Shown here one piece after another: positions 18,181 through 26,396 of a stretch of DNA of 64,000 nt; positions within the stretch are counted from its first letter, which is position 1, and each line of letters begins with the position of its first letter. Under the pieces are notes generated by a model. That model did not search any database. It saw only the letters and a list, made by a program, of their open reading frames with translations, and was not told the origin of the DNA. Source of the stretch: Chitinophagaceae bacterium (lineage in GTDB: Bacteria > Bacteroidota > Bacteroidia > Chitinophagales > Chitinophagaceae); contig SAIW01000010.1 in the NCBI GenBank assembly GCA_004028795.1, positions 164,131-228,130 on the forward strand, read 5' to 3'. Both the position numbers and the translations under genes were made by a program.

Positions 18181-18245
18181 TTTAGCAGATACAAAAAAAG
18201 ATAATCAGCAACCTGATTATCTTTTTGGAAGTAATGTGAAGATTA
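18181..18245 (+). repeat. Partial copy of the recombinase-tail repeat
   Basis: This is the partial third copy of the element at 26103-26206 and 58726-58829. It shares the ggttttag end, the A-rich run, the GATAATCAG hairpin and the following ttttggaagtaatgtg. It then continues gaagattact, close to the gagattact of the 58.8-kb copy, whereas the 26.2-kb copy diverges at this point. Confidence 0.6.
18195..18226. terminator. Perfect hairpin, bidirectional terminator
   Basis: AAAAAGATAATCAG - CAAC - CTGATTATCTTTTT gives a 14-bp perfect stem with A and T runs on either side, so it can terminate on both strands. The loop CAAC is the reverse complement of GTTG, the loop of the sister hairpins at 26166 and 58789. 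Confidence 0.65.
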
Positions 18246-18482
18246 CTATTACTGTCGAAAGTTTAATTTTTTTTATATACGATTTAAAAGATTGATTGAT
18301 TTTTAGTTTAACATAGCTTCAACTAAATAGGTCTTTGAATTATCAAAGACCTATTGCTTAAATTGTACTCAATAAGAAAGCTATTTTTCATTTTGTTTTC
18401 TTCGTTGTTCTCTTACCTTCTTTACGCCGTAGCCTATACCACCTGCAATGAGAAGGGATAATCCTCCATCTACAGGGGCATC
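18223..18482. repeat. Segmental duplication, copy A (matches 58812-59063)
   Basis: About 250 bp, including the hairpin and the C-terminal half of the small sorting-signal gene, are nearly the same as 58812-59063 in the same orientation. The non-coding part is conserved as well, so this is a duplication and not just protein conservation. Confidence 0.75.
18326..18355. terminator. Hairpin terminator of the first T9SS/PID-CTERM cassette
   Basis: AATAGGTCTTTGA - ATTA - TCAAAGACCTATT is a perfect 13-bp stem with a 4-base loop, 25 bp past the PID-CTERM stop codon. An identical hairpin follows the third cassette at 58907. Confidence 0.65.
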
Positions 18483-18623
18483 TGCATCAAATATAGGGTC
18501 AGGGTCGGCATGGGCTATGCCGTAAGTGCTGATTAAAATAACTGCTATCAGGTATACATGCTTACTATAGCGGCTGTTAATAATTTTGTTGGCTATCTTT
18601 TGTATGTTGATGATGATTTTCAT
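18381..18623 (-). CDS. Small PID-CTERM-like sorting-signal protein (cassette 1)
   Basis: This 80-residue protein has an N-terminal signal (hydrophobic core HVYLIAVILISTYGIAHA, residues 22-39) and a short acidic mature part (DPDPIFDADAPVDGG). It ends in a sorting tail: motif APVDGG, membrane segment LSLLIAGGIGYG, then a basic cluster (KKVREQRRKQNEK). This motif-helix-basic tail is the tripartite plan of exosortase/archaeosortase signals and fits the short Bacteroidota proteins annotated as PID-CTERM. Only about 15 residues remain between signal and tail, so the tail itself seems to be the functional part. It lies 44 bp downstream of a T9SS-secreted protein and is surely co-transcribed. Paralogues are at 25859 and 58962. 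Confidence 0.75.
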   Translation of the reverse strand: MKIIINIQKIANKIINSRYSKHVYLIAVILISTYGIAHADPDPIFDADAPVDGGLSLLIAGGIGYGVKKVREQRRKQNEK

Positions 18624-18667
18624 GTTATTCGTTTTTACTTGGTTGGTAATGGAATGTTGTTGGGCTT

Positions 18668-21496
18668 TTACTCTTTTACTACTTTTTGTACACTGCTCAC
18701 TTTATCGTTCTTTACTTCTACCAAGAGTATTCCCTTACCTATGCCTTGTAAGCCTACCTTAATACTGCTTGCCCCTACTCCTGCCTGTTGTGTCTGCAGG
18801 GTCTGCCCGTCGGCTGTCAGTACTCTTACATTGGTTACGCTTGTGGTGCTTACCGCATCTTTGCCTAATGTAATGGTTAACTGGTCTGCTACGGGGTTGG
18901 GGCTTAACTGTACTGCTATCGTATTGTTATTCGTGTTATCTATTACCGCTGTGGTTTTGTTGTTTTGTAATACTAATTCAAAGCGATTGTCGCCTTTGGT
19001 GGCCGTGTCTTTTGTTATGCTGAAGGTATAGCTGTCGTTTGCTGCTTTTAGTACTGTTTCTGTCTGTAGTAACTTGTCTCTCAGTATGACTGTTTTATCT
19101 TCCATGCCTTCAATGGATGTTACTTTTAAGGTGAAGTCATTGGCTGTCAGGTTGGTTTTTATGCCGATAGGTATTACTGTTACATCATTACCTCTGGCAT
19201 CTATACATAGTTTGCTGCCATCGGAAGCAATGCTGTACATATCGAAGTTGATATTGCTCCATTTGGCTGCATCGTATCTGTCGGTTGAACCATTGCCTGC
19301 TCCTGCATCTATTCTTACCTGCAACGCATCCATCTCGCCGTAACTGTTGACTGCTGTCAATCTTAATTTGGGGGTGGTGCTGCCGGTTCCCATTAGTACT
19401 AACGGGGTACCGGTTGATTTGGCTGTTTCTGCAAACTGTATGGTTTGGCCTGCTGCTCCGGCTTGTATAAAGAAGGCTCCCATGCTCGGGATAATTACAT
19501 TTGTTGTTCCATCATTGGTATAAGCATCATAACCGCCGGCAAATACGGCTGCTCCTGTACTGCTCTTATATGGATTGTATACATAAAAAGTACCGCCGAT
19601 ATTGGCATTGCTATTAATGGCTCCACCATTTGATTTTAATAATTTTAAATTGATGGGGCTGGCATAGGGATTACCCACCAAATTATAGTTGTTGGCTCCG
19701 CCGCTGTATTGTAAGCTGTAATCGGCTACTGTGGTTCCATCGTTTAAAGCTCCGGTGGCGGAGATGGCAAAAGCGGTTGGCCCTCCGCCGGTAGTATAAC
19801 TGTTGCCGCTCTGGCCGCTACTTAAGCCATTACCTTCATTGGCCTGACCTCTTACCATTACATATATCGGTTGGGTGTATTTCCAGATACTTGCTGTGGC
19901 ATCCGTTACTCCTGTTAATGCTGAGCCTGCTGCTGCTGTGGCATTGTAGGTAAACACGGATGGATTGCCGCTGCTGCTGGCATAAGTTCCGCTGCCTGTA
20001 GCGGTGCTTAAACCTGTTACTGCTAAACTATTTGTTATGGCTGAGATATTTTGTGTCGCTGTAAAGGGTGTGCTTAGCACTCTATAGGCTCTCTGAGCAG
20101 GAAACCATCGCTGTACCGTTACATTGCCACTGATGCCGCCTGATGATATGGCTGCTACATAAGCTGTTCCGCTTGCTGTGGAGCCTAAGGTTAAATTACC
20201 ACCCGTGGTTAATGTGCCGGATGTTATGGTGAGACTCTTGGTTAGCTTTGTAACACTGCTCAATGCAACACCGGAACTATTATTTATTACAAGATTAGGA
20301 ATACTGCTTATTAGCTCTGAACCTGTTGCTTGAGACGAAGTACCTCCATAAGATAAAATAGCATTAGTGCCATATGCTATACTTCCGTTATTTGTTATGG
20401 TACCGCCATTTTGATTTAAAGTGCCGTTAATTGTTAATGTAACTCCATTATCAATTATCAATGTACCTCCTGATGATAATGTTACATTATTTAAAGTTTG
20501 ATTACTACTTATTTGAAGTGTTCCACCATTACTGATAGTTACATTATTAGCAGATGGTAATGTGCCGCCACCACTATTATTCAGTTTTAAAGTCCCGCCC
20601 GAAACAGTAGTTAATCCGGTATAAGTATTAGCAGCTGTTAAAGTAACAGTTCCGGTTCCTGCCTTTGTTAAAGCATTGGCATAACTGGTTCCGGAAGTTG
20701 TTTGATCTGCGTAATAACCATCTGTTATAGCATTGGCAATGCTAAAAGAGGTATTACTGGAACCAATACTTAAAGCTCCTGTACTTTGAATTGAAGCATT
20801 AGAAGAAGCACTTAATCCCCAATAGGCATTTCTGCTCTGACCTCCATCATAGTCATCCTGTAAATAAATTGAATAGTCAGTTATTGGATTTGATGTATTT
20901 AATTGAACGTCGTTAAATGTAGATGTAGTACTGCTCGTATTATCTTTCACAGTAATATTCATTCTATTGGCAGCAGTAAGCGTAAACGTAAAAATAAAAT
21001 CGTGATAATTTGTTTGATTACCCCCAAAAGAAGCAGCAGAAGTAGCACCTCCGTTATACGCCAAGTACCAAGAACCATAACCCGAACCTGTGTAAGCAGG
21101 CCCATCTAAGTTTACAGAAACAGCATAGTTGTTAGTTGCATCTGCAAATGAGCTTCTTGATGATGGTGACGCCAACAATCCAATTCCGATTCTGCCATAA
21201 GCTCTGGTAAAAGAGCCTGCAATGGTAAATTTATCACCTATTTGCAATGCTCTTGCAGAACCTGTATTGTCTCCCGCAGTTTTAAAACTTCGCCAGGCAA
21301 CTGATTGTTTACTACCGGAGGAGTTTGCGTACTGACCAATTTGTATTCCGGCAGACTGATCATAAATACCTGATGATCCGGATGTGAAAGTTGTAGGATA
21401 GTAGCTTACTTTTTGACCATAACTAACAGTTGCAGATTGAGCGTAAATGCAATTAGCTAATAGAACAAATAGTAATGAAAGTAAAATTTTTTTCAT
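18668..21496 (-). CDS. T9SS-secreted beta-helix/autotransporter-repeat protein (cassette 1)
   Basis: This 942-residue surface or extracellular protein has a signal peptide (MKKILLSLLFVLLANCIYAQ); the ATG at 21496 is chosen over a TTG two codons upstream. Residues about 20-240 form a beta-sandwich-like head. Residues about 275-375 carry autotransporter-type repeats (NTYTGLTTVSGGTLKLNNSG and similar). From about 440 it has the module shared with the proteins at 21603 and 59217 (NVTVQRWFPAQRAYR, then NYNLVGNPYASPINL). The end (VRVLTADGQTLQTQQAG...GKGILLVEVKNDKVSSVQKVVKE) is a T9SS type A sorting domain. No catalytic motif is seen; adhesion or substrate binding is possible. The PID-CTERM gene follows. 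Confidence 0.8.
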   Translation of the reverse strand: MKKILLSLLFVLLANCIYAQSATVSYGQKVSYYPTTFTSGSSGIYDQSAGIQIGQYANSSGSKQSVAWRSFKTAGDNTGSARALQIGDKFTIAGSFTRAYGRIGIGLLASPSSRSSFADATNNYAVSVNLDGPAYTGSGYGSWYLAYNGGATSAASFGGNQTNYHDFIFTFTLTAANRMNITVKDNTSSTTSTFNDVQLNTSNPITDYSIYLQDDYDGGQSRNAYWGLSASSNASIQSTGALSIGSSNTSFSIANAITDGYYADQTTSGTSYANALTKAGTGTVTLTAANTYTGLTTVSGGTLKLNNSGGGTLPSANNVTISNGGTLQISSNQTLNNVTLSSGGTLIIDNGVTLTINGTLNQNGGTITNNGSIAYGTNAILSYGGTSSQATGSELISSIPNLVINNSSGVALSSVTKLTKSLTITSGTLTTGGNLTLGSTASGTAYVAAISSGGISGNVTVQRWFPAQRAYRVLSTPFTATQNISAITNSLAVTGLSTATGSGTYASSSGNPSVFTYNATAAAGSALTGVTDATASIWKYTQPIYVMVRGQANEGNGLSSGQSGNSYTTGGGPTAFAISATGALNDGTTVADYSLQYSGGANNYNLVGNPYASPINLKLLKSNGGAINSNANIGGTFYVYNPYKSSTGAAVFAGGYDAYTNDGTTNVIIPSMGAFFIQAGAAGQTIQFAETAKSTGTPLVLMGTGSTTPKLRLTAVNSYGEMDALQVRIDAGAGNGSTDRYDAAKWSNINFDMYSIASDGSKLCIDARGNDVTVIPIGIKTNLTANDFTLKVTSIEGMEDKTVILRDKLLQTETVLKAANDSYTFSITKDTATKGDNRFELVLQNNKTTAVIDNTNNNTIAVQLSPNPVADQLTITLGKDAVSTTSVTNVRVLTADGQTLQTQQAGVGASSIKVGLQGIGKGILLVEVKNDKVSSVQKVVKE

Positions 21497-21506
21497 AAGC
21501 AATGCA

Positions 21507-21520
21507 AGTATTAGAATACT
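21507..21520. promoter_or_regulatory. Palindrome in the divergent T9SS promoter region
   Basis: AGTATTAGAATACT has two 6-bp arms around AG. It is 11 bp upstream of the ATG of the - strand T9SS gene. It may be an operator or the start of a 5' leader hairpin. Confidence 0.3.
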
Positions 21521-21557
21521 AAGTTTAGGTAAAAAACTTACTTTTCAAAATTTTTTT

Positions 21558-21572
21558 GTGTATTTTATACAC
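21558..21572. promoter_or_regulatory. Palindrome in the divergent T9SS promoter region
   Basis: GTGTATTTTATACAC has 6-bp arms around TTT and lies 31 bp upstream of the alpha-amylase ATG, in the 106-bp region that must hold both divergent promoters. It may be a shared operator. Confidence 0.35.
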
Positions 21573-21602
21573 ATTAAATAAATTCACGTCTTATTCTGCC
21601 AT

Positions 21603-24600
21603 ATGAAGAAAATTCTACTGTATCTCCTACTGTTGGTTTCATTGTGTGCAACTGCCCAACAGAAAATAAAAAGAACTGTTTTTCAGGCTTTTTGGTGGGA
21701 CTATTATAATTCACAGTATCCTAATGGTTGGTCAAATTATCTATGCGAATTAGCTCCCAGATTAAAGGCAGCAGGCTTCAATGCTGTTTGGATTCCACCA
21801 AGTATAAAAAATTCAAGTCCAAACTCTGACGGTTATGTACCGTTTGATTATTATGATTTAGGGGATAAATTTCAAAAAGGGGGCTCTGCTTCTTCATCCA
21901 ATAAAGTGTACACAAGAAGTGGTACCAAAGATGAATTATTAAGAATGATTGCCGTAATGCATGCAAACGGTATAGAAGTAATTGAAGATGTTGTTCTCGG
22001 ACATATGAATGATGCCGGAAGCAGCACGGGAGCCGGAGGTCAGGATACTTATGCAGCCACTAATTACAGTGATGGCAGTACCAATGGATATAAAAATTTC
22101 AGAAATGTGTCATATGCAACTCCTGCTATAGATGAATCTCAAAATGATTACTGGAGCAGAAGCGGAAGGTGGCCTAAAAATTGGGAAAACTTCTACCCTA
22201 ATCAGTTTAATAATTCTTATAATACTAATAATATTAATAGTATTCAATTTGGCCCTCAGATATCATTTGAATCTAATGCTTATGGGCAAAGTTCAAGTAT
22301 GGTTGATGGAACGTCAGTAACCATTGGTTCTACAACCAGAAAATTATACAACCCTTCGCAATATTCCAATTACATGTACACCAATGCCAATAATTGGCTT
22401 GTTTGGTTTAAGAAACAAACAGGCGTTGATGGATGGCGGTGGGATGCTGCAAAAAATATGTATGGGTATGTTGTGAGAGATTTAACAGTAAATACAAAAT
22501 ATAATGCTGCATTCGCTAACGGCGGGCAAAACATGTTTTGTGTTACTGAATATGTTGATTCAAAAAATAATTTAGATAGTTATATAAGCAGTATTGAGAA
22601 TAGTGGAGACTTAATTGCGGGCACTTTTGATTTTAATTTAAGAGCCTACGGTTCATCAGGTGGTATTTATGGTATGGTTACAGGGCTTGGTAATTACAAT
22701 ATGCAAAGCCTGCCCGGTGAACAACAGTATTACAGGTATATGGATTATGCTGATGGTACAAGAGTTCATAGAACCGTTCCTTTTGTGAATAATCATGATA
22801 CTTTCCGTCCCATCTTAGATTCAACCGGTAAATTTTCACAATCTTTAGGTGTTTCCTCAGGCTGGAATAATGGTAGTGAATTGAGTGGCCATATTGACCC
22901 GAGGGAGCCAAGATTGGCAGCAGCTTATGCTACTATTTCAGCAATGGATGGAAATCCGACTTTCTTTATAGAAGATGTATTTGATTTGGGAACTACCGGA
23001 AAAAGGTATACGCATTTGGCTACTAATACAACAGATTTACCAATCAGAGGTGATTTGGTAAACATAGTTCAAGCCCATCAGGCATTAAAATTTAAAGATG
23101 GAGATTATGGCGTTGCTACGGCTCAAACAGGTGGTTACGCTCCTTATTACAGTACAGGAAACAGTGGTGATCATTTAATAATTGAAAGAAAAGCTAAAGT
23201 CATTATTGGAATTACAGATGCGTATAGTACAGTAGGTAATAACACGGCAGACCAACAGGCATATATTACAACAAATTTTCCGATAGGTACAGTTTTATAT
23301 GATTTTAGTGGTGCACACGGCATCAACTCTGTAACTGTAACAGATAATTTTGGAGACCAAAGTAATCATCGTGTTTTAATTCAAACATCACCAAACGGAC
23401 ATACCATTGCCAATGTATATGGTCATGGATATTCTATTTGGGCTCCCTATCCTAACGGTACTCCAAATTCTGTAAATGATTTATTCAATTATTTAGCCAA
23501 TAACCTTGTTCAAACTTTATCAACTACTCAAACAACACAGGAGTGGGAAATGGCTGATGACCTAGGTGACAGTCATTGTAATTCTTTAGGTCAGGGAGGT
23601 GCGTTGCCTAATCATTCTACCAATCAAAGAGTTGCCGGTAAAATATTTGCTGCTGCAGGAAAAAGTATTACTTATAAAATTTATCCAGAAGTTGATGGGA
23701 TGAAAATAACTGCTGCTTTATGGGATTTAGACGGAAATAAATTAAGTGAAATAAACGGTGCTTCAACTTCAGCCTCTCCCATAACCGGTAACTATACACC
23801 CAATTCTGATGAATGGATTACCATTAAAGTTCATTACACTGATACAACTCAAATTACGCACAGATGCTGGGTTAATGTTGCTTATACTGCACCAACTGTG
23901 GTAGATACAAGAACTTCAACTAACAGCGTAACAACAAGAGCAGCAATCTGGACAGGCAATAAAGGAACTACAGATATTTCTGATTGTGGCAATTGGGAAG
24001 AAGGTATCACGCCTTCATCAAATGTAAACTTAATAATACCCGCCAATTCTTCTCCCTTTCCCCAAATTAATACAAACATATCTGTAAAAAATGTAATTAT
24101 TGAAGCAGGGGCTTATGCTACTATCAGTCAAGGTACAACATTAACTATAAGCGGAGTTATTACAAACAATAATACCGGAAAGTTTATTGCTAATAAAGCT
24201 AATATTATATTGAATGGCAGCAGTACGCAAACTATTCCCAATAATTTATTCGACTCTTCAATTATACAAAACCTGACTATCAATAATACAAGCGGCGTTA
24301 GTTTAAATGGAAGTTTAACGCTTACAGGTTTACTAACACCAACAGCAGGCATATTCAATACGAATAATAATTTAATATTGGCATCAACAGCAAACGGAAC
24401 AGCCGCTATTGGTGCAGGAAGCGGCAGTTATTTAACCGGAAATGTTACCGTACAACGTTATGTACAAGGTAAAAGAGCATTCAGATTTTTTGGTCACCCA
24501 TTCAATTCTTCCTTGGCATTAAATAACGTAACATCAGTAATTGATATAACAGGCATAGGTGGTAATGCCAATGGTTTTACAACAACAGCAACCAATAACC

Positions 24601-25838
24601 CCAGTGCTTTCTGGTACGACCCTACGACAGGTAACAGCAGTAATAATCCTGATCCGGGCTGGACTGCTTTTACTAATGCCAATACCTTATCATGGGCAAA
24701 AGCACAAGGTATCAGATTATTGATAAGAGGAGCGAAAGGAGAAGGTTTAACAGGAGTTTCTTATACGCCGAGTGCCGCAACTTTTAACATAACAGGAACC
24801 GTAAATACAGGCACACAGGTTGTTACACTAACCTCATCAGCCAACAGTAATTACAATTTAATTGGTAACCCCTATCCAAGTCCTATTGATTTAAGTTTAA
24901 CAACAAGGGGTAGTAATATTGGAGCCAACTTTTATGTCTGGGATGCAACAGCGGCAGGTACTAATGGCAGAGGAGCTTATGTAAGCCAACCATTCAGCAA
25001 CAGTTATATTTTACCAAGTTGGGGTTCATTCTTCGCAACTACAGCTGCCAATAACAATAATACCATCACTTTTAATGAAAGTAATAAAAGTATAAGCAGC
25101 CCTGTTGGTTTGTTTGGTACAGCTAACAGCCTGTTCGGTGCCAACAGTATGCAGTTACGATTAGTACAGAACAGCGATTTTTATGACAGAATCTTATTCT
25201 TCTTTGATAAAACAGGCAGTTCGGCCAAAACAGACTGGTATGATGCGGATAAATTAATTAATCCCGATGCTAATTTCAATTCCATCAGTGCAGATAATAA
25301 AGCTTTAAGCATAGATGCAAGACCGATAGATAAAACGATGACGATTCCATTATACTTAAGCATCAGTAATAATGGAGGCAATCAACAAAGCTTTAGTATT
25401 AAAGTACCTGATTATGATATCAGCAGTAATCAAACTTTATTCCTGCATGATAAATTAAAGAACAGTTATACTACTTTAGGGAAAGATGTTACTTATGATT
25501 TTGATGTAAACTTGACAGATAGTGCTACGCAATACAATCGTTTTGAAATCACCAGTTTCAAATTAAATCAAATAGTGCCTATAGATAGCTCCAATGCAGC
25601 AGGGGTAACTATTATAGCAACAGCCAATCAATTCATAGTTCAATACCACCATACAGAAGCTGTTCAAACAAATATTCATGTAATAAGTACAGATGGCAAA
25701 TTGTTACTGCAGCAGAATGAAGGTATCAAACAATCAGGCAAAGTGGTATTCAATACAACAGCACTGGCACAAGGTAGTTATGTCGTTGAAGTAATTACTG
25801 CAACATCAAAGATTGTTAAACAGGTGTTGAAACAATAA
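21603..25838 (+). CDS. Secreted alpha-amylase, GH13, with T9SS sorting domain (cassette 2)
   Basis: This 1411-residue extracellular enzyme has a signal peptide (residues 1-19), a GH13 catalytic barrel (about 22-500) and an all-beta region (about 640-770). The carrier module shared with the other two T9SS proteins follows (NVTVQRYVQGKRAFRFF and NYNLIGNPYPSPIDLSL), then a T9SS type A domain (IHVISTDGKLLLQQ...GSYVVEVITATSKIVKQVLKQ). Catalytic residues are D281 in GVDGWRWDAAKNM, E316 in CVTEYVDS and D399 in VNNHDTFRP. It should cleave internal alpha-1,4 bonds of starch or glycogen outside the cell, feeding the alpha-glucoside genes at 8-18 kb. It diverges from the T9SS gene at 21496 and is followed 20 bp later by a PID-CTERM gene. 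Confidence 0.9.
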   Translation: MKKILLYLLLLVSLCATAQQKIKRTVFQAFWWDYYNSQYPNGWSNYLCELAPRLKAAGFNAVWIPPSIKNSSPNSDGYVPFDYYDLGDKFQKGGSASSSNKVYTRSGTKDELLRMIAVMHANGIEVIEDVVLGHMNDAGSSTGAGGQDTYAATNYSDGSTNGYKNFRNVSYATPAIDESQNDYWSRSGRWPKNWENFYPNQFNNSYNTNNINSIQFGPQISFESNAYGQSSSMVDGTSVTIGSTTRKLYNPSQYSNYMYTNANNWLVWFKKQTGVDGWRWDAAKNMYGYVVRDLTVNTKYNAAFANGGQNMFCVTEYVDSKNNLDSYISSIENSGDLIAGTFDFNLRAYGSSGGIYGMVTGLGNYNMQSLPGEQQYYRYMDYADGTRVHRTVPFVNNHDTFRPILDSTGKFSQSLGVSSGWNNGSELSGHIDPREPRLAAAYATISAMDGNPTFFIEDVFDLGTTGKRYTHLATNTTDLPIRGDLVNIVQAHQALKFKDGDYGVATAQTGGYAPYYSTGNSGDHLIIERKAKVIIGITDAYSTVGNNTADQQAYITTNFPIGTVLYDFSGAHGINSVTVTDNFGDQSNHRVLIQTSPNGHTIANVYGHGYSIWAPYPNGTPNSVNDLFNYLANNLVQTLSTTQTTQEWEMADDLGDSHCNSLGQGGALPNHSTNQRVAGKIFAAAGKSITYKIYPEVDGMKITAALWDLDGNKLSEINGASTSASPITGNYTPNSDEWITIKVHYTDTTQITHRCWVNVAYTAPTVVDTRTSTNSVTTRAAIWTGNKGTTDISDCGNWEEGITPSSNVNLIIPANSSPFPQINTNISVKNVIIEAGAYATISQGTTLTISGVITNNNTGKFIANKANIILNGSSTQTIPNNLFDSSIIQNLTINNTSGVSLNGSLTLTGLLTPTAGIFNTNNNLILASTANGTAAIGAGSGSYLTGNVTVQRYVQGKRAFRFFGHPFNSSLALNNVTSVIDITGIGGNANGFTTTATNNPSAFWYDPTTGNSSNNPDPGWTAFTNANTLSWAKAQGIRLLIRGAKGEGLTGVSYTPSAATFNITGTVNTGTQVVTLTSSANSNYNLIGNPYPSPIDLSLTTRGSNIGANFYVWDATAAGTNGRGAYVSQPFSNSYILPSWGSFFATTAANNNNTITFNESNKSISSPVGLFGTANSLFGANSMQLRLVQNSDFYDRILFFFDKTGSSAKTDWYDADKLINPDANFNSISADNKALSIDARPIDKTMTIPLYLSISNNGGNQQSFSIKVPDYDISSNQTLFLHDKLKNSYTTLGKDVTYDFDVNLTDSATQYNRFEITSFKLNQIVPIDSSNAAGVTIIATANQFIVQYHHTEAVQTNIHVISTDGKLLLQQNEGIKQSGKVVFNTTALAQGSYVVEVITATSKIVKQVLKQ

Positions 25839-25858
25839 CTTTTATTAATAATCAGCAA

Positions 25859-26050
25859 ATGAAATCTTCTATCATATTTAATACAATTTGTTTAACAGCA
25901 ATTATGATGTTATTACCCGCTTTGTTACATGCACAACCATCCTTTTCAGATGATGTTGTGGATGCACCTGTTGATGGCGGTTTAAGTTTATTAATAGCAG
26001 GAGGCATCGGTTACGGGATGAAGAAAGTGAGAGAAAAGAGAAAGAAATAA
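25859..26050 (+). CDS. Small PID-CTERM-like sorting-signal protein (cassette 2)
   Basis: This 63-residue protein has a signal peptide (MKSSIIFNTICLTAIMMLL..., cleavage near HAQ, residue 25) and a 12-residue acidic linker (PSFSDDVVD). It ends in APVDGG, LSLLIAGGIGYG and the basic tail MKKVREKRKK. The last 27 residues are almost the same as in the paralogues at 18381 and 58962, while the linker differs. It lies 20 bp after the alpha-amylase stop. The recombinase relic starts about 20 bp after its own stop. Confidence 0.75.
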   Translation: MKSSIIFNTICLTAIMMLLPALLHAQPSFSDDVVDAPVDGGLSLLIAGGIGYGMKKVREKRKK

Positions 26051-26070
26051 AAAGTTTATACCCCGAAAAC

Positions 26071-26142
26071 AGAAGGTATAAAAATTATACAATACTAACA
26101 TCAAGAGTTAATACTATCATCTCTGCAATTGCTTTACAATAA
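26071..26142 (+). pseudogene. Serine recombinase C-terminal relic (left copy)
   Basis: Reading 26083-26142 gives NYTILTSRVNTIISAIALQ and a stop. This is the typical C-terminal end of Bacteroidota large serine recombinases (VLTSRVNS.F..I). Upstream, EGI appears one base out of frame (26072-26080), so the relic is frameshifted. No further recombinase sequence is present to the left, where the PID-CTERM gene ends at 26050. Confidence 0.6.
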
Positions 26143-26206
26143 AGGGTTTTAGTTAAAATAAAAAAGATAATCAGGTTGCTGATTATCATTTTGGAAGTAA
26201 TGTGGA
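26103..26206 (+). repeat. Direct repeat, left copy: recombinase 3' end plus hairpin
   Basis: These 104 bp match 58726-58829 in the same orientation. Identical blocks include aagagttaatactatcatc, aaagggttttag and gataatcaggttgctgatt. The match stops abruptly after atgtgga. Together the two copies bracket the GC-rich PUL. Confidence 0.75.
26166..26187. terminator. Hairpin after the recombinase relic and PID-CTERM gene
   Basis: GATAATCAG - GTTG - CTGATTATC, a perfect 9-bp stem, lies 24 bp after the relic stop and 115 bp after the PID-CTERM stop. It probably was the recombinase terminator and now serves the alpha-amylase cassette. Confidence 0.55.
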
Positions 26207-26396
26207 AATGGGTGGAATAACATCGAACTCCTCATATCTTTTTACTGTTTTTGAGCAACATTAATTCGGTAAAAGTTAACCAAGATTAATATTCCGGAAT
26301 AATTTATTGACTTTGCACGGCAAAATCGAGATAAGTAGTATTCATTTGATATAATATTATTATACATTTCATTTACAATGATTCCATTTTACATGG
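26207..26396. other. Left junction of the GC-rich island; no gene
   Basis: This 190-bp stretch between the end of the direct repeat and the stop codon of the GH28-type gene contains a perfect palindrome TATTCCGGAATA (26290-26301). It is followed by TTGACTTTGC, which resembles a -7 element, but no gene lies downstream of it on the + strand. It may be the remains of a promoter cut off by an insertion. Confidence 0.4.

Larger units (their letters stand above)
18049..18380. other. Intergenic region: operon promoter, recombinase-derived repeat and two hairpins
   Basis: This 332-bp stretch between the permease start and the first PID-CTERM gene stop holds a LacI-type palindrome (18124), a short repeat related to the recombinase tails at 26.1 and 58.7 kb (18181-18245), and two strong hairpins. 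The short open frame ending in IIPAKGF near 18150-18180 resembles the tail SKGF of the recombinase relic at 58.77 kb. No complete gene is seen. Confidence 0.6.

Noticed and set aside
17977..18204. Open frame on + overlapping the start of the MFS permease
   Set aside because: The first part is antisense to the permease. Only the tail (IIPAKGF) is of interest as a possible trace of the recombinase end; it is not a gene.
18668..21496. Repetitive coding DNA that could be mistaken for a CRISPR or tandem-repeat array
   Set aside because: The repetition comes from beta-helix/autotransporter repeats in one long reading frame; there are no regularly spaced identical repeats.
26200..26250. tRNA-like sequence (cgaactcc) after the left direct repeat
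   Set aside because: I tried to fold the - strand. The T-arm and acceptor do not pair, so it is not a tRNA or a recognisable tRNA remnant.
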